Shown here: positions 24,355 to 33,033 of the stretch, piece by piece
How positions within the stretch are numbered: the stretch's first letter is position 1
Layout: the number at the start of each line of letters is the position of its first letter
Source: Palleronia rufa
GTDB lineage: Bacteria; Pseudomonadota; Alphaproteobacteria; Rhodobacterales; Rhodobacteraceae
Assembly: GCF_000743715.1 (NCBI RefSeq)
Contig: NZ_JQEY01000002.1
Span: forward strand, 77,620-141,619
Reading direction: 5' to 3'
Length of the DNA: 64,000 bases
Notes under the pieces: generated by a model
Told to the model about the DNA's origin: nothing
The model's input: the letters and a program-made list of their open reading frames with translations, nothing else
Databases searched by the model: none
Position numbers and translations under genes: made by a program

Positions 24355-25100
24355 TGGCCATTTCTCTCGCTTCCCTGCGCACAGCATCGGTGCTTCAGCC
24401 GCCGCGCATCCTGATCCACGGCGTGGCCGGGGTCGGCAAATCCACCTTCGCGGCCGATGCTGACCGGCCTGTCTTCCTCATGACCGAGGATGGTCTTGGC
24501 AAATTGCAGGTCCCGCATTTTCCGTTGGCGACGGGCTATGCCGACGTGTCGGAAGCGCTCGACGCCTTGCTGGATGAAGACCACGACTATGGCACAGTCG
24601 TCATCGACAGCGTCGACTGGTTGGAGCCGCTGATCTGGGCCGAGGCCTGCAAACGCAACGGCTGGGCCTCCATCGAGACGCCGGGCTTCGGCAAGGGCTA
24701 TGCCGAGGCACTGACCATCTGGCGTGAGTATCTCGACAAGCTCAACGTGCTGCGGGACCGCAAGGGCATGGTGGTCATCCAGATCGCCCATACCGACATC
24801 AAGCGTTTCGACAGCCCCGAGCACGAACCCTACGACCGCTATGTGATCAAGCTGCAGACCCGCGCCTCGGCGCTGCTGCAGGAGCATTCGGACGTGGTGC
24901 TCTTCGCCAACTATCAGATCTCGGTTGCGAAATCCGATGTCGGCTTCAACAAGAAGGTAACCCGGGCGCTCGGGTCCGGTGCGCGCGTCATGCACACCGA
25001 AGAGCGCCCCGCCTTTCTCGCCAAGAACCGTTACGGCCTGCCGGACACCCTGCCGCTTGCGTGGTCGGAGTTCCTCGCAGCCATGCCGCAGCCTGAATAA
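24354..25100 (+). CDS. RecA-like phage ATPase (Sak4/AAA_24 type)
   Basis: 248 residues with a Walker A motif GVAGVGKST at 23-31, a Walker B-like strand (GTVVIDSVDWLE) and the compact single-domain layout of AAA_24/Sak4 recombinases, which promote single-strand annealing during phage recombination, usually with a single-strand-binding partner. The DUF669 gene immediately downstream is the usual partner. It starts inside the stop of the previous gene. Confidence 0.88.
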   Translation: MAISLASLRTASVLQPPRILIHGVAGVGKSTFAADADRPVFLMTEDGLGKLQVPHFPLATGYADVSEALDALLDEDHDYGTVVIDSVDWLEPLIWAEACKRNGWASIETPGFGKGYAEALTIWREYLDKLNVLRDRKGMVVIQIAHTDIKRFDSPEHEPYDRYVIKLQTRASALLQEHSDVVLFANYQISVAKSDVGFNKKVTRALGSGARVMHTEERPAFLAKNRYGLPDTLPLAWSEFLAAMPQPE

Positions 25101-25118
25101 TCCAGAAAGGACAATACC

Positions 25119-25616
25119 ATGGCACGTTTCGATACGTCCTTCGACGCGACCGGCGTCGAGCCCACCACCGCCTACGAGGTCCTTCCCGCAGGCAAGTACC
25201 GCGCCCAGATCGTCGAAAGCGAGATGCGCGTGACCCGCAATGGGATGGGCCAATTCCTGTGGTTGATGCTCGATATCCTGGAGGGCGAACACAAGGGTCG
25301 GAAGATCTTTGACCAGCTTAACCTGGTGAACCCGAACCCGACTACAGTGGAAATCGCGCAGCGGACGTTGTCGGCGATCTGTCACGCCACCGGCAAGATG
25401 CAGGTCAGTGACAGCGAGGAGCTGCATCTCATCCCGATGACCATTCAGGTGACGGTCAAACCGCCCAAGAACGGCTACGGCGAGAGCAACGGCATTCGCT
25501 ACCTGCTGCCCGAGCCCGGACCGGCGGCCCAGCAAGCTGCAACACCGCCCAATGGCGGGAGCGCTTCTACGCCGCCGCCGAAAATGGCCTCCGCGCCCTG
25601 GAACAAGAAGGGCTGA
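25119..25616 (+). CDS. DUF669 protein, probable single-strand-binding partner
   Basis: 165 residues. The core (FDATGVEPTTAYEVLPAGKY, GRKIFDQLNLVNPNP, TLSAICHATG) matches DUF669, a family encoded beside AAA_24/Sak4 ATPases and thought to bind single-stranded DNA. The C-terminus is a Pro/Ala/Gly-rich flexible tail ending in a short APWNKKG segment, similar in layout, though not in charge, to SSB tails. AAAGGA precedes the ATG. Confidence 0.85.
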   Translation: MARFDTSFDATGVEPTTAYEVLPAGKYRAQIVESEMRVTRNGMGQFLWLMLDILEGEHKGRKIFDQLNLVNPNPTTVEIAQRTLSAICHATGKMQVSDSEELHLIPMTIQVTVKPPKNGYGESNGIRYLLPEPGPAAQQAATPPNGGSASTPPPKMASAPWNKKG

Positions 25617-25680
25617 GCCTTCGCGCTGCCCTGCGCCCTGACTGTCGGGGCAGCGCGCAACCCAATCTGAGGAAATTCCC

Positions 25681-26043
25681 ATGACTGACATGACCAACGC
25701 AGCCCCTGCGGCTGTGAACAGCCCCGGCGTGCCTGAACATCAACGGCGTCTTATCGAACTCGACGACGATATCGCCAAGATTCGCACCCAGATCGCGACC
25801 GCTGATCTGGCGCGCCAGCGCGGGGCGAGGCCAATCGACCCGGACTGGTTCCACCGGGCCCGCACGGCCCTGCGCCACTTATACCGCGAGCGGGCCGAAC
25901 TGATGGCGCAAGGCACTGGCCGCCGTCGCCGCGAAAAACTCAAGGACGCGCTGATCGGCATCCTGCGGGAACGCCATGATCCCGACACCTGGGATGGCAT
26001 TCTGGCCGAGGCTCAGGCACGCAGCGAACGGGAGGGTCTGTGA
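25681..26043 (+). CDS. Hypothetical helical protein of the replication module
   Basis: 120 residues, mostly predicted helix, with a coiled-coil-like segment (HQRRLIELDDDIAKIRTQIA) and a very basic stretch (GTGRRRREKLKDALIG). Its stop overlaps the start of the nuclease gene (TGATG). Composition suggests nucleic-acid contact or a scaffold role; no family was recognised. Confidence 0.7.
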   Translation: MTDMTNAAPAAVNSPGVPEHQRRLIELDDDIAKIRTQIATADLARQRGARPIDPDWFHRARTALRHLYRERAELMAQGTGRRRREKLKDALIGILRERHDPDTWDGILAEAQARSEREGL

Positions 26044-27047
26044 TGGCAGAGCTTCCCGAAGCCCCCACGCCGACGCTGACGGCGATCTATGCCGATTATG
26101 AGACCCGCCAGGGCGATGGTTTCCGCGATCACCTCGGGGCGTCGATCATCGGCAAATCCTGTGCCCGGGCGCTCTGGTATGACTTCCGCTGGATCACGCC
26201 CGCGCGCCATTCCGGCCGTCTGCTGCGCCTCTTCGAAACGGGTCAGCTGGAAGAGGACCGTGTTGTGCGCAACCTGCGTGCCACCGGGGCAACCGTGCTT
26301 GAGGTCGATCCCGAGACCGGCCGCCAGTTCCGGGTCGAGGCCCATGGCGGGCATTTCGGTGGCTCACTCGATGGCGTGGCCCTCGGACTCTTGGAAGCGC
26401 CCAAGACCTGGCATGTGCTGGAGTTCAAGACCCATTCGGTCAAGAGCTTCAACGAGTTGGTCGCCAAGGGTGTCGTTCTGGCCAAGCCCCAGCACGCGGC
26501 GCAGATGCAAATCTACATGCACCTGACAGGCATCACGCGCGCCCTCTACGTCGCGGTCTGCAAGGACACGGACGCGCTGCATATCGAGCGTATCGAGGCG
26601 GACCACGCTATGGCCGAACGCCTTCTTGAGAAGGCGGGGCGCATCATCTTCGCCCAGCATCCGCCTGCGCGGATCAGCGAGGACCCGGCCTGGTTCGAAT
26701 GCCGGTTCTGCGATCACCATGCGACCTGCCATGACGGCGGTGGGGTCGCGGTAACCTGCCGGTCCTGCCTGCATGCGACGCCCGTCGGAGCGCTTCCAGA
26801 AGAAGTGGATACCGGTTCTTCATCCGGAAGCGCGGCCAGCAAAGACGTCGGTGGTTGGCACTGTGCGCGCCACGACCGGATGCTCGGACCGGCGGAGCAA
26901 CGCGCGGCCTGCGGCCGCCATCTCTTCATCCCCGACCTCATCCCGGGCGAGGTCATCGATGCGGGCGACGATGTCGTCACCTACCGCATGGCCGATGGCT
27001 CGACCTGGACCAATGACGCCCGTTCCCCGGAGGCCGCGCCATGCTGA
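26043..27047 (+). CDS. Cas4/RecB-like PD-(D/E)XK nuclease
   Basis: 334 residues from the ATG at 26043. Nuclease motifs appear in order: LLRLFETGQLEEDRVVRNLR, GGSLDGVALG with its Asp, LEFKTHS (the E-x-K pair) and KPQHAAQMQIYMHL (the QxxxY motif of RecB-like nucleases). A Cys cluster follows (CRFCDHHATC and CRSC), reminiscent of the iron-sulphur site of Cas4/AddB nucleases, then a poorly conserved tail. It would process DNA ends in phage recombination with the helicase encoded next, whose start overlaps its stop. No CRISPR array is nearby, so it is a phage Cas4-like nuclease and not part of an adaptation module. Confidence 0.88.
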   Translation: MAELPEAPTPTLTAIYADYETRQGDGFRDHLGASIIGKSCARALWYDFRWITPARHSGRLLRLFETGQLEEDRVVRNLRATGATVLEVDPETGRQFRVEAHGGHFGGSLDGVALGLLEAPKTWHVLEFKTHSVKSFNELVAKGVVLAKPQHAAQMQIYMHLTGITRALYVAVCKDTDALHIERIEADHAMAERLLEKAGRIIFAQHPPARISEDPAWFECRFCDHHATCHDGGGVAVTCRSCLHATPVGALPEEVDTGSSSGSAASKDVGGWHCARHDRMLGPAEQRAACGRHLFIPDLIPGEVIDAGDDVVTYRMADGSTWTNDARSPEAAPC

Positions 27048-28780
27048 CCCTGCGCCCTTATCAAGAAGCCGCGATCACGGCGATCTACGGCTATTTCCAA
27101 ACCCACACCGGCAATCCGCTGGTCGTCATCCCGACCGCGGGCGGCAAATCGCTCGTCATGGCGTCCTTCATCGAAGGCGTCCTGAAGGCCTGGCCCGACC
27201 AGCGCATCATTATCGTGACCCATGTGCGCGAGTTGATCGCCCAGAACCATGCCGAGATGATCGGCCTCTGGCCGGACGCGCCCGCGGGCATCTATTCGGC
27301 GGGCCTCGGCAAGCGCGAGGCGCAGGCGCGGATCCTTTTCGCCGGCATCCAGTCGATCCACCGCCGGGCGGCCGAGATTGGCCACACCGATCTGGTGCTG
27401 ATCGATGAGGCGCATCTGATCCCCGGAAAATCGAGCACCATGTATCGGCGCTTCCTCGACGCGCTGAAGGCGATCAACCCAGCGCTCAAGGTGATCGGGC
27501 TAACCGCCACGCCGTTCCGGCTCGACTGCGGGATGCTGCACGAGGGGCAGAATGCGCTCTTCACCGACATCGCCTATGAGGCCCCGGTCCGCGAACTGAT
27601 CGATGCGGGGTATCTGAGCCCTCTGGTCTCGAAGCAGCCCGCCACCCGGCTGGATGTATCGAAGGTGGGCACCCGCGCTGGCGATTTCATTGCGCGCGAT
27701 CTGGCGGCGGCGGTCGATCAGGACGCCATCACCCGCGCGGCCGTCACCGAGATCATCAAGCATGGCCGCGATCGGAAATCCTGGCTGGCCTTCTGCTCGG
27801 GCGTCGAGCATGCGCGCCACGTGGCAGAGGAGTTCGGCCGCCAGGGCATCAGTTGCCGCACGATCTTTGGCGACACGCCAAAGGACGAGCGCGATGCGAT
27901 CCTTGCCGCCTTCAAGCGCGGCGAAATCCGGGCGCTCGCATCGATGGGCGTGCTGACCACCGGCTTCAACGCGCCCGGTGTCGACCTGATCGCGCTGCTG
28001 CGCCCGACGCAATCGGCCGGGCTCTATGTGCAGATGGTCGGGCGCGGCACCCGTCTCGCGCCCGGCAAGGAGAATTGCCTGGTGCTGGACTTCGCGGGCA
28101 ATGTCCGTCGCCACGGACCGATCGACCTGGTGCGACCCAAACGCCCCGGTGATGGCGGCGGGGGCGAGGCGCCGACCAAGGTCTGCCCGGACTGCGATAG
28201 CATCGTCGCCCTCTCGGCGGCGGAATGCCCGGATTGCGGTTATGTGTTCCCGCCGCGTGAGGTGAAGATCGCGCCGACCGCAGCCACTTTGCCCGTCCTG
28301 TCGCCCAAGGCACCGCAATGGGTCGCCGTGAGCAACGTGTCCTACAGCCGCCATGACAAGCGGGGCGGTCGGCCCTCCCTGAAAGTGACCTATAGCTGCG
28401 GGCTCACGACCTATCAGGAGTGGATCTGCTTCGAGCATCAGGGCTACGCGCGGCGAAAGGCAGAAGACTGGTGGCGCAAGCGTGCGCCCGGTCAGCCTGT
28501 GCCGCGCAGTGTGAACGAGGCCCTGACGCTATCCCGCAGCTTGGCACGTCCCAGCCACATCTCGGTTCGTCCGTCGGGCCGGTTTTTCGAGATCACCGGC
28601 TACAGGTTTGACCCATGCACGCATTCCACAACGGCCTCTGCGCCGTCTGCCACCGGCAACCTCGCGGGTTTGGCTGGTTCGACCCTGTCTTCCCCGTCTC
28701 GGACCCGTGGCGCGACCAAAGCCGCAAGTCCCTCTGTAGCCGGACGTGTCAAAACATCTGCCATGGGAGGAAGGGCATGA
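27041..28780 (+). CDS. DEAD/DEAH-box superfamily 2 helicase
   Basis: Motifs of SF2 helicases are complete: Q-like LRPYQEAAI, Walker A PTAGGKS (31-37), DEAH (122-125), GLTATPF, and in the second RecA fold GFNAPGVD and QMVGRGTRLAPGK. A zinc ribbon follows (CPDCDSIVALSAAECPDCGY). The likely role is branch remodelling or origin opening in phage replication, together with the overlapping nuclease gene. The last 53 or so residues after GYRFDP are Ser/Thr/Ala-rich, overlap the next gene by 166 bp and look like an out-of-frame reading of it, so a one-base shift may have removed the original stop near 28607. Confidence 0.9.
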   Translation: MLTLRPYQEAAITAIYGYFQTHTGNPLVVIPTAGGKSLVMASFIEGVLKAWPDQRIIIVTHVRELIAQNHAEMIGLWPDAPAGIYSAGLGKREAQARILFAGIQSIHRRAAEIGHTDLVLIDEAHLIPGKSSTMYRRFLDALKAINPALKVIGLTATPFRLDCGMLHEGQNALFTDIAYEAPVRELIDAGYLSPLVSKQPATRLDVSKVGTRAGDFIARDLAAAVDQDAITRAAVTEIIKHGRDRKSWLAFCSGVEHARHVAEEFGRQGISCRTIFGDTPKDERDAILAAFKRGEIRALASMGVLTTGFNAPGVDLIALLRPTQSAGLYVQMVGRGTRLAPGKENCLVLDFAGNVRRHGPIDLVRPKRPGDGGGGEAPTKVCPDCDSIVALSAAECPDCGYVFPPREVKIAPTAATLPVLSPKAPQWVAVSNVSYSRHDKRGGRPSLKVTYSCGLTTYQEWICFEHQGYARRKAEDWWRKRAPGQPVPRSVNEALTLSRSLARPSHISVRPSGRFFEITGYRFDPCTHSTTASAPSATGNLAGLAGSTLSSPSRTRGATKAASPSVAGRVKTSAMGGRA

Positions 28781-29001
28781 TCGATCCTACACCCAACGAG
28801 ACTGAGGCGATGACCGTTGGCGGTCAGGAAGGTGGTGCCTTTCTGGAGAGCATCGGCAAATCCGATCTCACGACCTTGAGCGCGACCGAATGGGATCAGT
28901 TCATTGATGTCGTGGTCACCGGCTATTGCGATCACCTGCGCGAGCTTGCCGCGCGGGATCGCACCCGGCTCGACGGCATGGTGCCGGAGGTGCCTTTCTG
29001 A
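28615..29001 (+). CDS. DUF6511 zinc-finger-like protein
   Basis: 128 residues beginning MHAFHNGLCAVCHRQPRGFG, with a second pair CSRTCQNIC, giving a four-Cys zinc-finger-like N-terminus, and a helical C-terminal half (EWDQFIDVVVTGYCDHLREL). This is the DUF6511 pattern seen in alphaproteobacterial prophages between helicase and primase genes. The gene overlaps the helicase frame by 166 bp and the primase start by one base. Role probably in replication; unproven. Confidence 0.8.
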   Translation: MHAFHNGLCAVCHRQPRGFGWFDPVFPVSDPWRDQSRKSLCSRTCQNICHGRKGMIDPTPNETEAMTVGGQEGGAFLESIGKSDLTTLSATEWDQFIDVVVTGYCDHLRELAARDRTRLDGMVPEVPF

Positions 29002-31271
29002 TGCAGAGCTCCTCCCACATGGCGCGCTACGGCGCGCGGCTTGTCACCAATGGCTACGCCATCCTGCCCATTGCGCCCGGCACCAAGAAACCCGGCCGTT
29101 TCCAGCGTGGCGCTTGGGTGGATTACCCGGAGTGGAACCGCCATGCCGCGCGCCCGACGACCGAGGTCGAAGTCGCAACTTGGTCTGCCTGGCCCAATTG
29201 CGGCGTCGGGCTCGTCGGTGGCGCGGTTGCCGCCATCGACATCGACATCGCCGAGGATGCTGAGCTCGCGTTGAAGATCGAGAAGCTGGCGCGCGATCGC
29301 CTTGGCGACACACCGGCGCTGCGCATCGGACGCGCCCCCAAGCGTTTGCTGGTCTACCGTGCGGCAGAGCCGTTTCGTGGCATCAAGCGCCATCCGCTAG
29401 AGGTGCTCTGTCTCGGACAACAGTTTCTGGCCTACGCCACCCATCCCGATACGGGCGCGCCCTATGCTTGGCCCGAGGAAGGCCTGGCTGACCTCGATAT
29501 CGCCGACCTCCCGACTATCACGGCCGATAAGGCGTTGGCCTTCCTCGAGGAGGCTCAGGCAATGCTTCCAGACGCAGTTCGCCACCGCGGGTTCGCGGTG
29601 ACGCCCACAGTGCACTCCCATCTCACCGGGCACAGCCAGACAGGCACGCTGCCGGCGATTCAAGCGGCTCTCGAATGCCTGCCGAATGCCGAGCTTGATT
29701 ACGACAGTTGGATGCGGATCGGCATGGCGCTTAAAGGCGCGCTTGGCGATGACGGCGAGGATGTCTTCGCGCAATGGTCGGCACAGGCCGCAAAGGATGT
29801 ACCGGCGACCACGCTCAAGACCTGGACAAGCTTCAGACCGGACCGGATCGGCGCGGGGTCGATCTATCATCTCGCCCTGGAGCGCGGCTGGAAGCCCGAC
29901 GCGTCGCTGCGCCTTGACGGATCCACGGACTGCGTGGAAACGCACCCCGCTGCAGGGCTGTTGTCACAGTTGGGCAGCCCATCTGAGCCCCACGCGGAAA
30001 GGGACGATCACGCCGCCTACACGCTACATATGCCGGACGGGCTGGTCGGGGATCTGACCGCCTACATGCTGTCGACCGCAAGGCGACCGCAGCCGCTTCT
30101 GTCACTCGGCGCAAGTCTCTGCGCCATCGGCGCGCTCATGGGCCGGAACTACCGGACCGAGAGCAATCTGCGCTCCAACCTCTATATTGTCGGCATCGCC
30201 GATAGCGGCTCGGGCAAGAACCACGCGCGGGAAATCATCAACGAGGTGTTCTTTGAAGGCGGGCTCGCCCATCACCTTGGCGGAAACAAGATCGCTTCGG
30301 GTGCAGGCCTCCTGACGGCGCTGCACCGCCAGCCCGCGATCTTGTTTCAGATCGACGAGTTCGGCATGTTCCTGTCGGCCGCGGCGGATCGCAAGCGCAG
30401 CCCGCGCCACATCACCGAGATCCTCGACAACATGACCGAACTCTACACAGCGGCCGGCGGGGTGTTCCTGGGGGCCGAATACGCCAACCGGGACGGATCG
30501 AATGACCGGCGCGACATCAACCAACCCTGTCTCTGTGTTTATGGCACGACGACACCCCTTCACTTCTGGGGCGCGCTGCAGGGCGCGAATGTTGTGGATG
30601 GATCGCTCGCCCGGTTTCTCATCCTGCCCAGCGATGAGGATTACCCTGATGAAAACCTCGCTGCCGGCATTCGGCAGACACCCCCGGCGCTGATCCACGG
30701 GCTCAAGACCCTTGCGGCCGGAGGTGGTCTGCAAAGCGGCAATCTCACCGGAATGACCCCAGGCCAGACAACAGCGGTGAACCCGATCACGGTGCCAATG
30801 TCGGATGAGGCCAAAGCCCGTTTCAAGGAGTTGAGCGCCGGACTGACAGAGGAATTGCGAGCGGCGCGGGGCACGGCGTTCACCGCGATCCTTGCCCGGA
30901 TCGGAGAAAATGCCCTCAAGCTGTCGCTCATCGTCGCCGTCGGTCGCGATCCGGCACATCCCATAATCGATCTCGGCGCGGCGGAATGGGCCATAGGTTT
31001 CGTGCGGAACTTCGCGGCCAGAACGATGGAAGCCATCGAGCGGCACGTGGCCGATACTGAAACGGAGGCCCATCTGAAGCGACTAAAAGAGATCATCCGC
31101 GCGGCTGGTACCAAGGGGATCACCAAGTCAGAGATCACCCGGGCCTCCCAATGGCTGAAAGCGCGCGACCGGGACGAGATCCTGCTGACTTTGATCGAAA
31201 GCGGCGACATCACCACAGGCATGCGGGATACCAGGGGGCGCCGGGCCATGGTGTATCGGCTGTCGGGCTGA
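29001..31271 (+). CDS. Bifunctional primase-polymerase with DUF3987-like ATPase domain
   Basis: 756 residues. The N-terminus (GYAILPIAPGTKKPGRF, VGGAVAAIDIDI with the catalytic acidic pair, LRIGRAPKRLLVYR) is an archaeo-eukaryotic prim-pol domain. Residues about 225-300 (ALECLPNAELDYDSWMRIGM) form a PriCT-2-like helical domain. The C-terminal half is DUF3987-like with a P-loop variant GSGKN (about 401-405) and DEFG-type Walker B. Such proteins prime and often unwind phage DNA. A field of TTGAAAGAAG repeats starts 9 bp after its stop and may be the origin it serves. Confidence 0.9.
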   Translation: MQSSSHMARYGARLVTNGYAILPIAPGTKKPGRFQRGAWVDYPEWNRHAARPTTEVEVATWSAWPNCGVGLVGGAVAAIDIDIAEDAELALKIEKLARDRLGDTPALRIGRAPKRLLVYRAAEPFRGIKRHPLEVLCLGQQFLAYATHPDTGAPYAWPEEGLADLDIADLPTITADKALAFLEEAQAMLPDAVRHRGFAVTPTVHSHLTGHSQTGTLPAIQAALECLPNAELDYDSWMRIGMALKGALGDDGEDVFAQWSAQAAKDVPATTLKTWTSFRPDRIGAGSIYHLALERGWKPDASLRLDGSTDCVETHPAAGLLSQLGSPSEPHAERDDHAAYTLHMPDGLVGDLTAYMLSTARRPQPLLSLGASLCAIGALMGRNYRTESNLRSNLYIVGIADSGSGKNHAREIINEVFFEGGLAHHLGGNKIASGAGLLTALHRQPAILFQIDEFGMFLSAAADRKRSPRHITEILDNMTELYTAAGGVFLGAEYANRDGSNDRRDINQPCLCVYGTTTPLHFWGALQGANVVDGSLARFLILPSDEDYPDENLAAGIRQTPPALIHGLKTLAAGGGLQSGNLTGMTPGQTTAVNPITVPMSDEAKARFKELSAGLTEELRAARGTAFTAILARIGENALKLSLIVAVGRDPAHPIIDLGAAEWAIGFVRNFAARTMEAIERHVADTETEAHLKRLKEIIRAAGTKGITKSEITRASQWLKARDRDEILLTLIESGDITTGMRDTRGRRAMVYRLSG

Positions 31272-31279
31272 AAAGCGGG

Positions 31280-31541
31280 CTTCTTTCAAACGCGGGCATT
31301 CTTCAATTGAAAGAAGTTGAGGGTCAAGTGGCTGAAAACATGACGCGTTTTGCCTTCCTTCACTTCTTTCAATCTTTCAAGAGGTGCCTTGTAGGTGTGT
31401 GTCCTCGCGCGCGCGGTTGGAAATAGGATGATGTACCCCATGAAAAAATTGAAATATTGAAAGAAGGTATATTACCTATACAGGTCAGTGGCTTAGGGCT
31501 TGACTTCCTTCAAGTCGCCCGCCTGAAGAAACTGAAAGAAG
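31280..31541. repeat. Iteron-like repeat field, candidate phage replication origin
   Basis: The 10-mer TTGAAAGAAG occurs at 31307-31316 and 31457-31466, and its complement CTTCTTTCAA at 31280-31289 and 31363-31372, all exact. One-mismatch copies lie at 31504-31513 (complement) and 31532-31541. The orientation strictly alternates, giving three inverted pairs. The region is unusually A/T-rich in patches, carries a GCGCGCGCG run, has no gene and sits between primase and resolvase genes, the usual place for a phage origin. Regulatory RNA hairpins are the alternative. Confidence 0.55.
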
Positions 31542-31663
31542 TGCCGGGCGGATCATTCGCCCAGCACCTGACATGACCAGACCACCCTTCGGGGCCTGGC
31601 GAGATCGCAGCCTTCACCGGCCAGTCTTCTCGCCGCGTCCAGCACATCGAGGAGGAGGTCGTC

Positions 31664-32149
31664 ATGACCCAATCAAAAAAACTGCGTCCCATCCTGGCGC
31701 TCGATCTTGGCACTACCACGGGCTGGGCGCTTCGTGGCTTTGACGGGCTGGTCACCACAGGTACCGCGTCGTTCAAACCCGGACGCTACGATGGTGGCGG
31801 AATGCGCTATCTGCGCTTCACCAATTGGCTCACAGAACTGGATCGGCTGAGCGGCCCGGTCGGCACGATCTGGTTTGAAGAGGTGCGTCGTCAGGCCGGC
31901 ACCGACGCAGCCCATGTCTACGGCGGGCTTATGGCGTCGCTGACCAGCTGGGCAGAGCTGAGGGGTATTCCCTACGAGGGTGTGCCCGTCGGAACCATCA
32001 AGCGCCACGCCATTGGCAAAGGCAACGCACCGAAACAGGCGATGATTGACGCGGCACGCGCCCGCGGCTTCAACCCCGCCGACGACAACGAGGCCGATGC
32101 CATCGCGATCCTGCATTGGGCGATCGAGACGCAGGGAGGTGTGGCATGA
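31664..32149 (+). CDS. RuvC-like Holliday-junction resolvase
   Basis: 161 residues with the RNase H-like fold of RuvC resolvases: first acid D14 in LALDLGTTTG, second in IWFEEVR (E72/E73), and the terminal acids in NPADDNEADAIAILHW. Residues between (GTIKRHAIGKGNAPKQAMI) match phage RuvC proteins. It resolves recombination and replication intermediates before packaging. GAGGAGG lies before the ATG. The stop overlaps the next gene. Confidence 0.9.
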   Translation: MTQSKKLRPILALDLGTTTGWALRGFDGLVTTGTASFKPGRYDGGGMRYLRFTNWLTELDRLSGPVGTIWFEEVRRQAGTDAAHVYGGLMASLTSWAELRGIPYEGVPVGTIKRHAIGKGNAPKQAMIDAARARGFNPADDNEADAIAILHWAIETQGGVA

Positions 32150-32343
32150 GCTATTTCCCCAAAGGCTACGGCGGCCAGCGCCGCTCACCCGAAGAGGTCA
32201 AGCGTGACGGCTGGCGCGAGCAAGGCGTGCTGGCGGTTTCGGTTGATGACCATCGCTTGACCTGGCCGGAACGCGAACTCGTCGAGCAGCTGGGCACCAA
32301 GCTCTATGGGCCACGCCCCATGGGGGAGGTCCGCCATGGGTGA
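32146..32343 (+). CDS. Small hypothetical phage protein
   Basis: 65 residues starting in an ATGA overlap with the resolvase stop (MSYFPKGYGGQRRSPEEVKR). The sequence is basic at first and ends GPRPMGEVRHG. No domain was recognised; conserved position between resolvase and DUF6362 genes supports that it is real. Confidence 0.65.
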   Translation: MSYFPKGYGGQRRSPEEVKRDGWREQGVLAVSVDDHRLTWPERELVEQLGTKLYGPRPMGEVRHG

Positions 32344-32716
32344 GAAGAAGACATGGACCGCCGACGATGTCGCCGACCACTTCGAGGAAGCATTTCGCAC
32401 GCTGCGCAAGCTGCCACCGGTTAAGGCGCGTGGGTATTTCAACGCCTGGCCAGACATCGTGAGGTCTGCCCGAGAGATCGCGGCGATGGATCCACAGCCG
32501 ATGCGGGTCTGGCCGTCGGCCTCCGCCATCACCCGGCTCGAGCAGACCTTCGACTGGGTGCTCTGGATCGAGGTGGAGGAGCGCAAGCTGATCTGGTCTC
32601 GCGCCGCCCGCGTGCCGTGGAAGCAGATCAGCGGCGAGCTTGGTGTCGACCGCACAACGGCATGGCGCAAGCACAAGCTGGCCTTGACCAAGATCGCGTC
32701 GCGGCTGAATGTCTGA
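32336..32716 (+). CDS. DUF6362 HTH protein
   Basis: From the ATG at 32336, with GGGAGG at good spacing, 126 residues. The N-terminal part (WTADDVADHFEEAFRTLRKL, ARGYFNAWPDIV) and the C-terminal helix-turn-helix (VPWKQISGELGVDRTTAWRK) match the DUF6362 family of phage proteins. It overlaps the preceding gene by 8 bp and is the last gene before a terminator. It could regulate late genes; that is inferred only from the HTH and position. Confidence 0.8.
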   Translation: MGEKKTWTADDVADHFEEAFRTLRKLPPVKARGYFNAWPDIVRSAREIAAMDPQPMRVWPSASAITRLEQTFDWVLWIEVEERKLIWSRAARVPWKQISGELGVDRTTAWRKHKLALTKIASRLNV

Positions 32717-32727
32717 TCGACTCCAAT

Positions 32728-32763
32728 ATGTTGCAACACTTTTGTGTTCGACACATGCAACAT
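32728..32763. promoter_or_regulatory. Nested palindromes after the replication operon
   Basis: TGTTGCAACA (32729-32738) is a perfect palindrome; together with TGCAACAT at 32756-32763 it forms a larger inverted repeat, and TGTGTTCGACACA lies between. The cluster precedes the terminator and the next operon, so it may be a binding site for a middle or late regulator. Confidence 0.4.
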
Positions 32764-32788
32764 TTCCGTGCTACCCGTAGGGCATGAT

Positions 32789-32825
32789 GGGGAGAGTGCG
32801 TTGGAAGACGGCTCTCCCCGTTTTT
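32789..32825 (+). terminator. Rho-independent terminator of the replication operon
   Basis: GGGGAGAG and CTCTCCCC make a perfect 8-bp stem followed by G and five T residues. Confidence 0.8.
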
Positions 32826-33033
32826 CGTGGTGGATACCCTCACGGCGTCCAGAGTCCAGTTCGGGTCCAAACCGCTAACCCACTGACTTCACGGGTCCTT
32901 CCTGGCCCCAAACGTATACGGGCGGGCGAAGCGCGCAATATCGCTAGCGACAGGGCCGGTTTTTTGGGAAGCCACCCCGCGCAGGCATCCACCCGCGACC
33001 CTCTGAAAACCACAACAAAACAAACCTTTGGCA

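Noticed and set aside
24153-25697. 514-codon minus-strand frame
   Set aside because: Mirror of the RecA-like ATPase and DUF669 genes in GC-rich DNA; no start signal or domain.
26043-27047. Cas4-like gene as part of a CRISPR-Cas locus
   Set aside because: No cas1, cas2 or repeat-spacer array is present; phage replication genes surround it.
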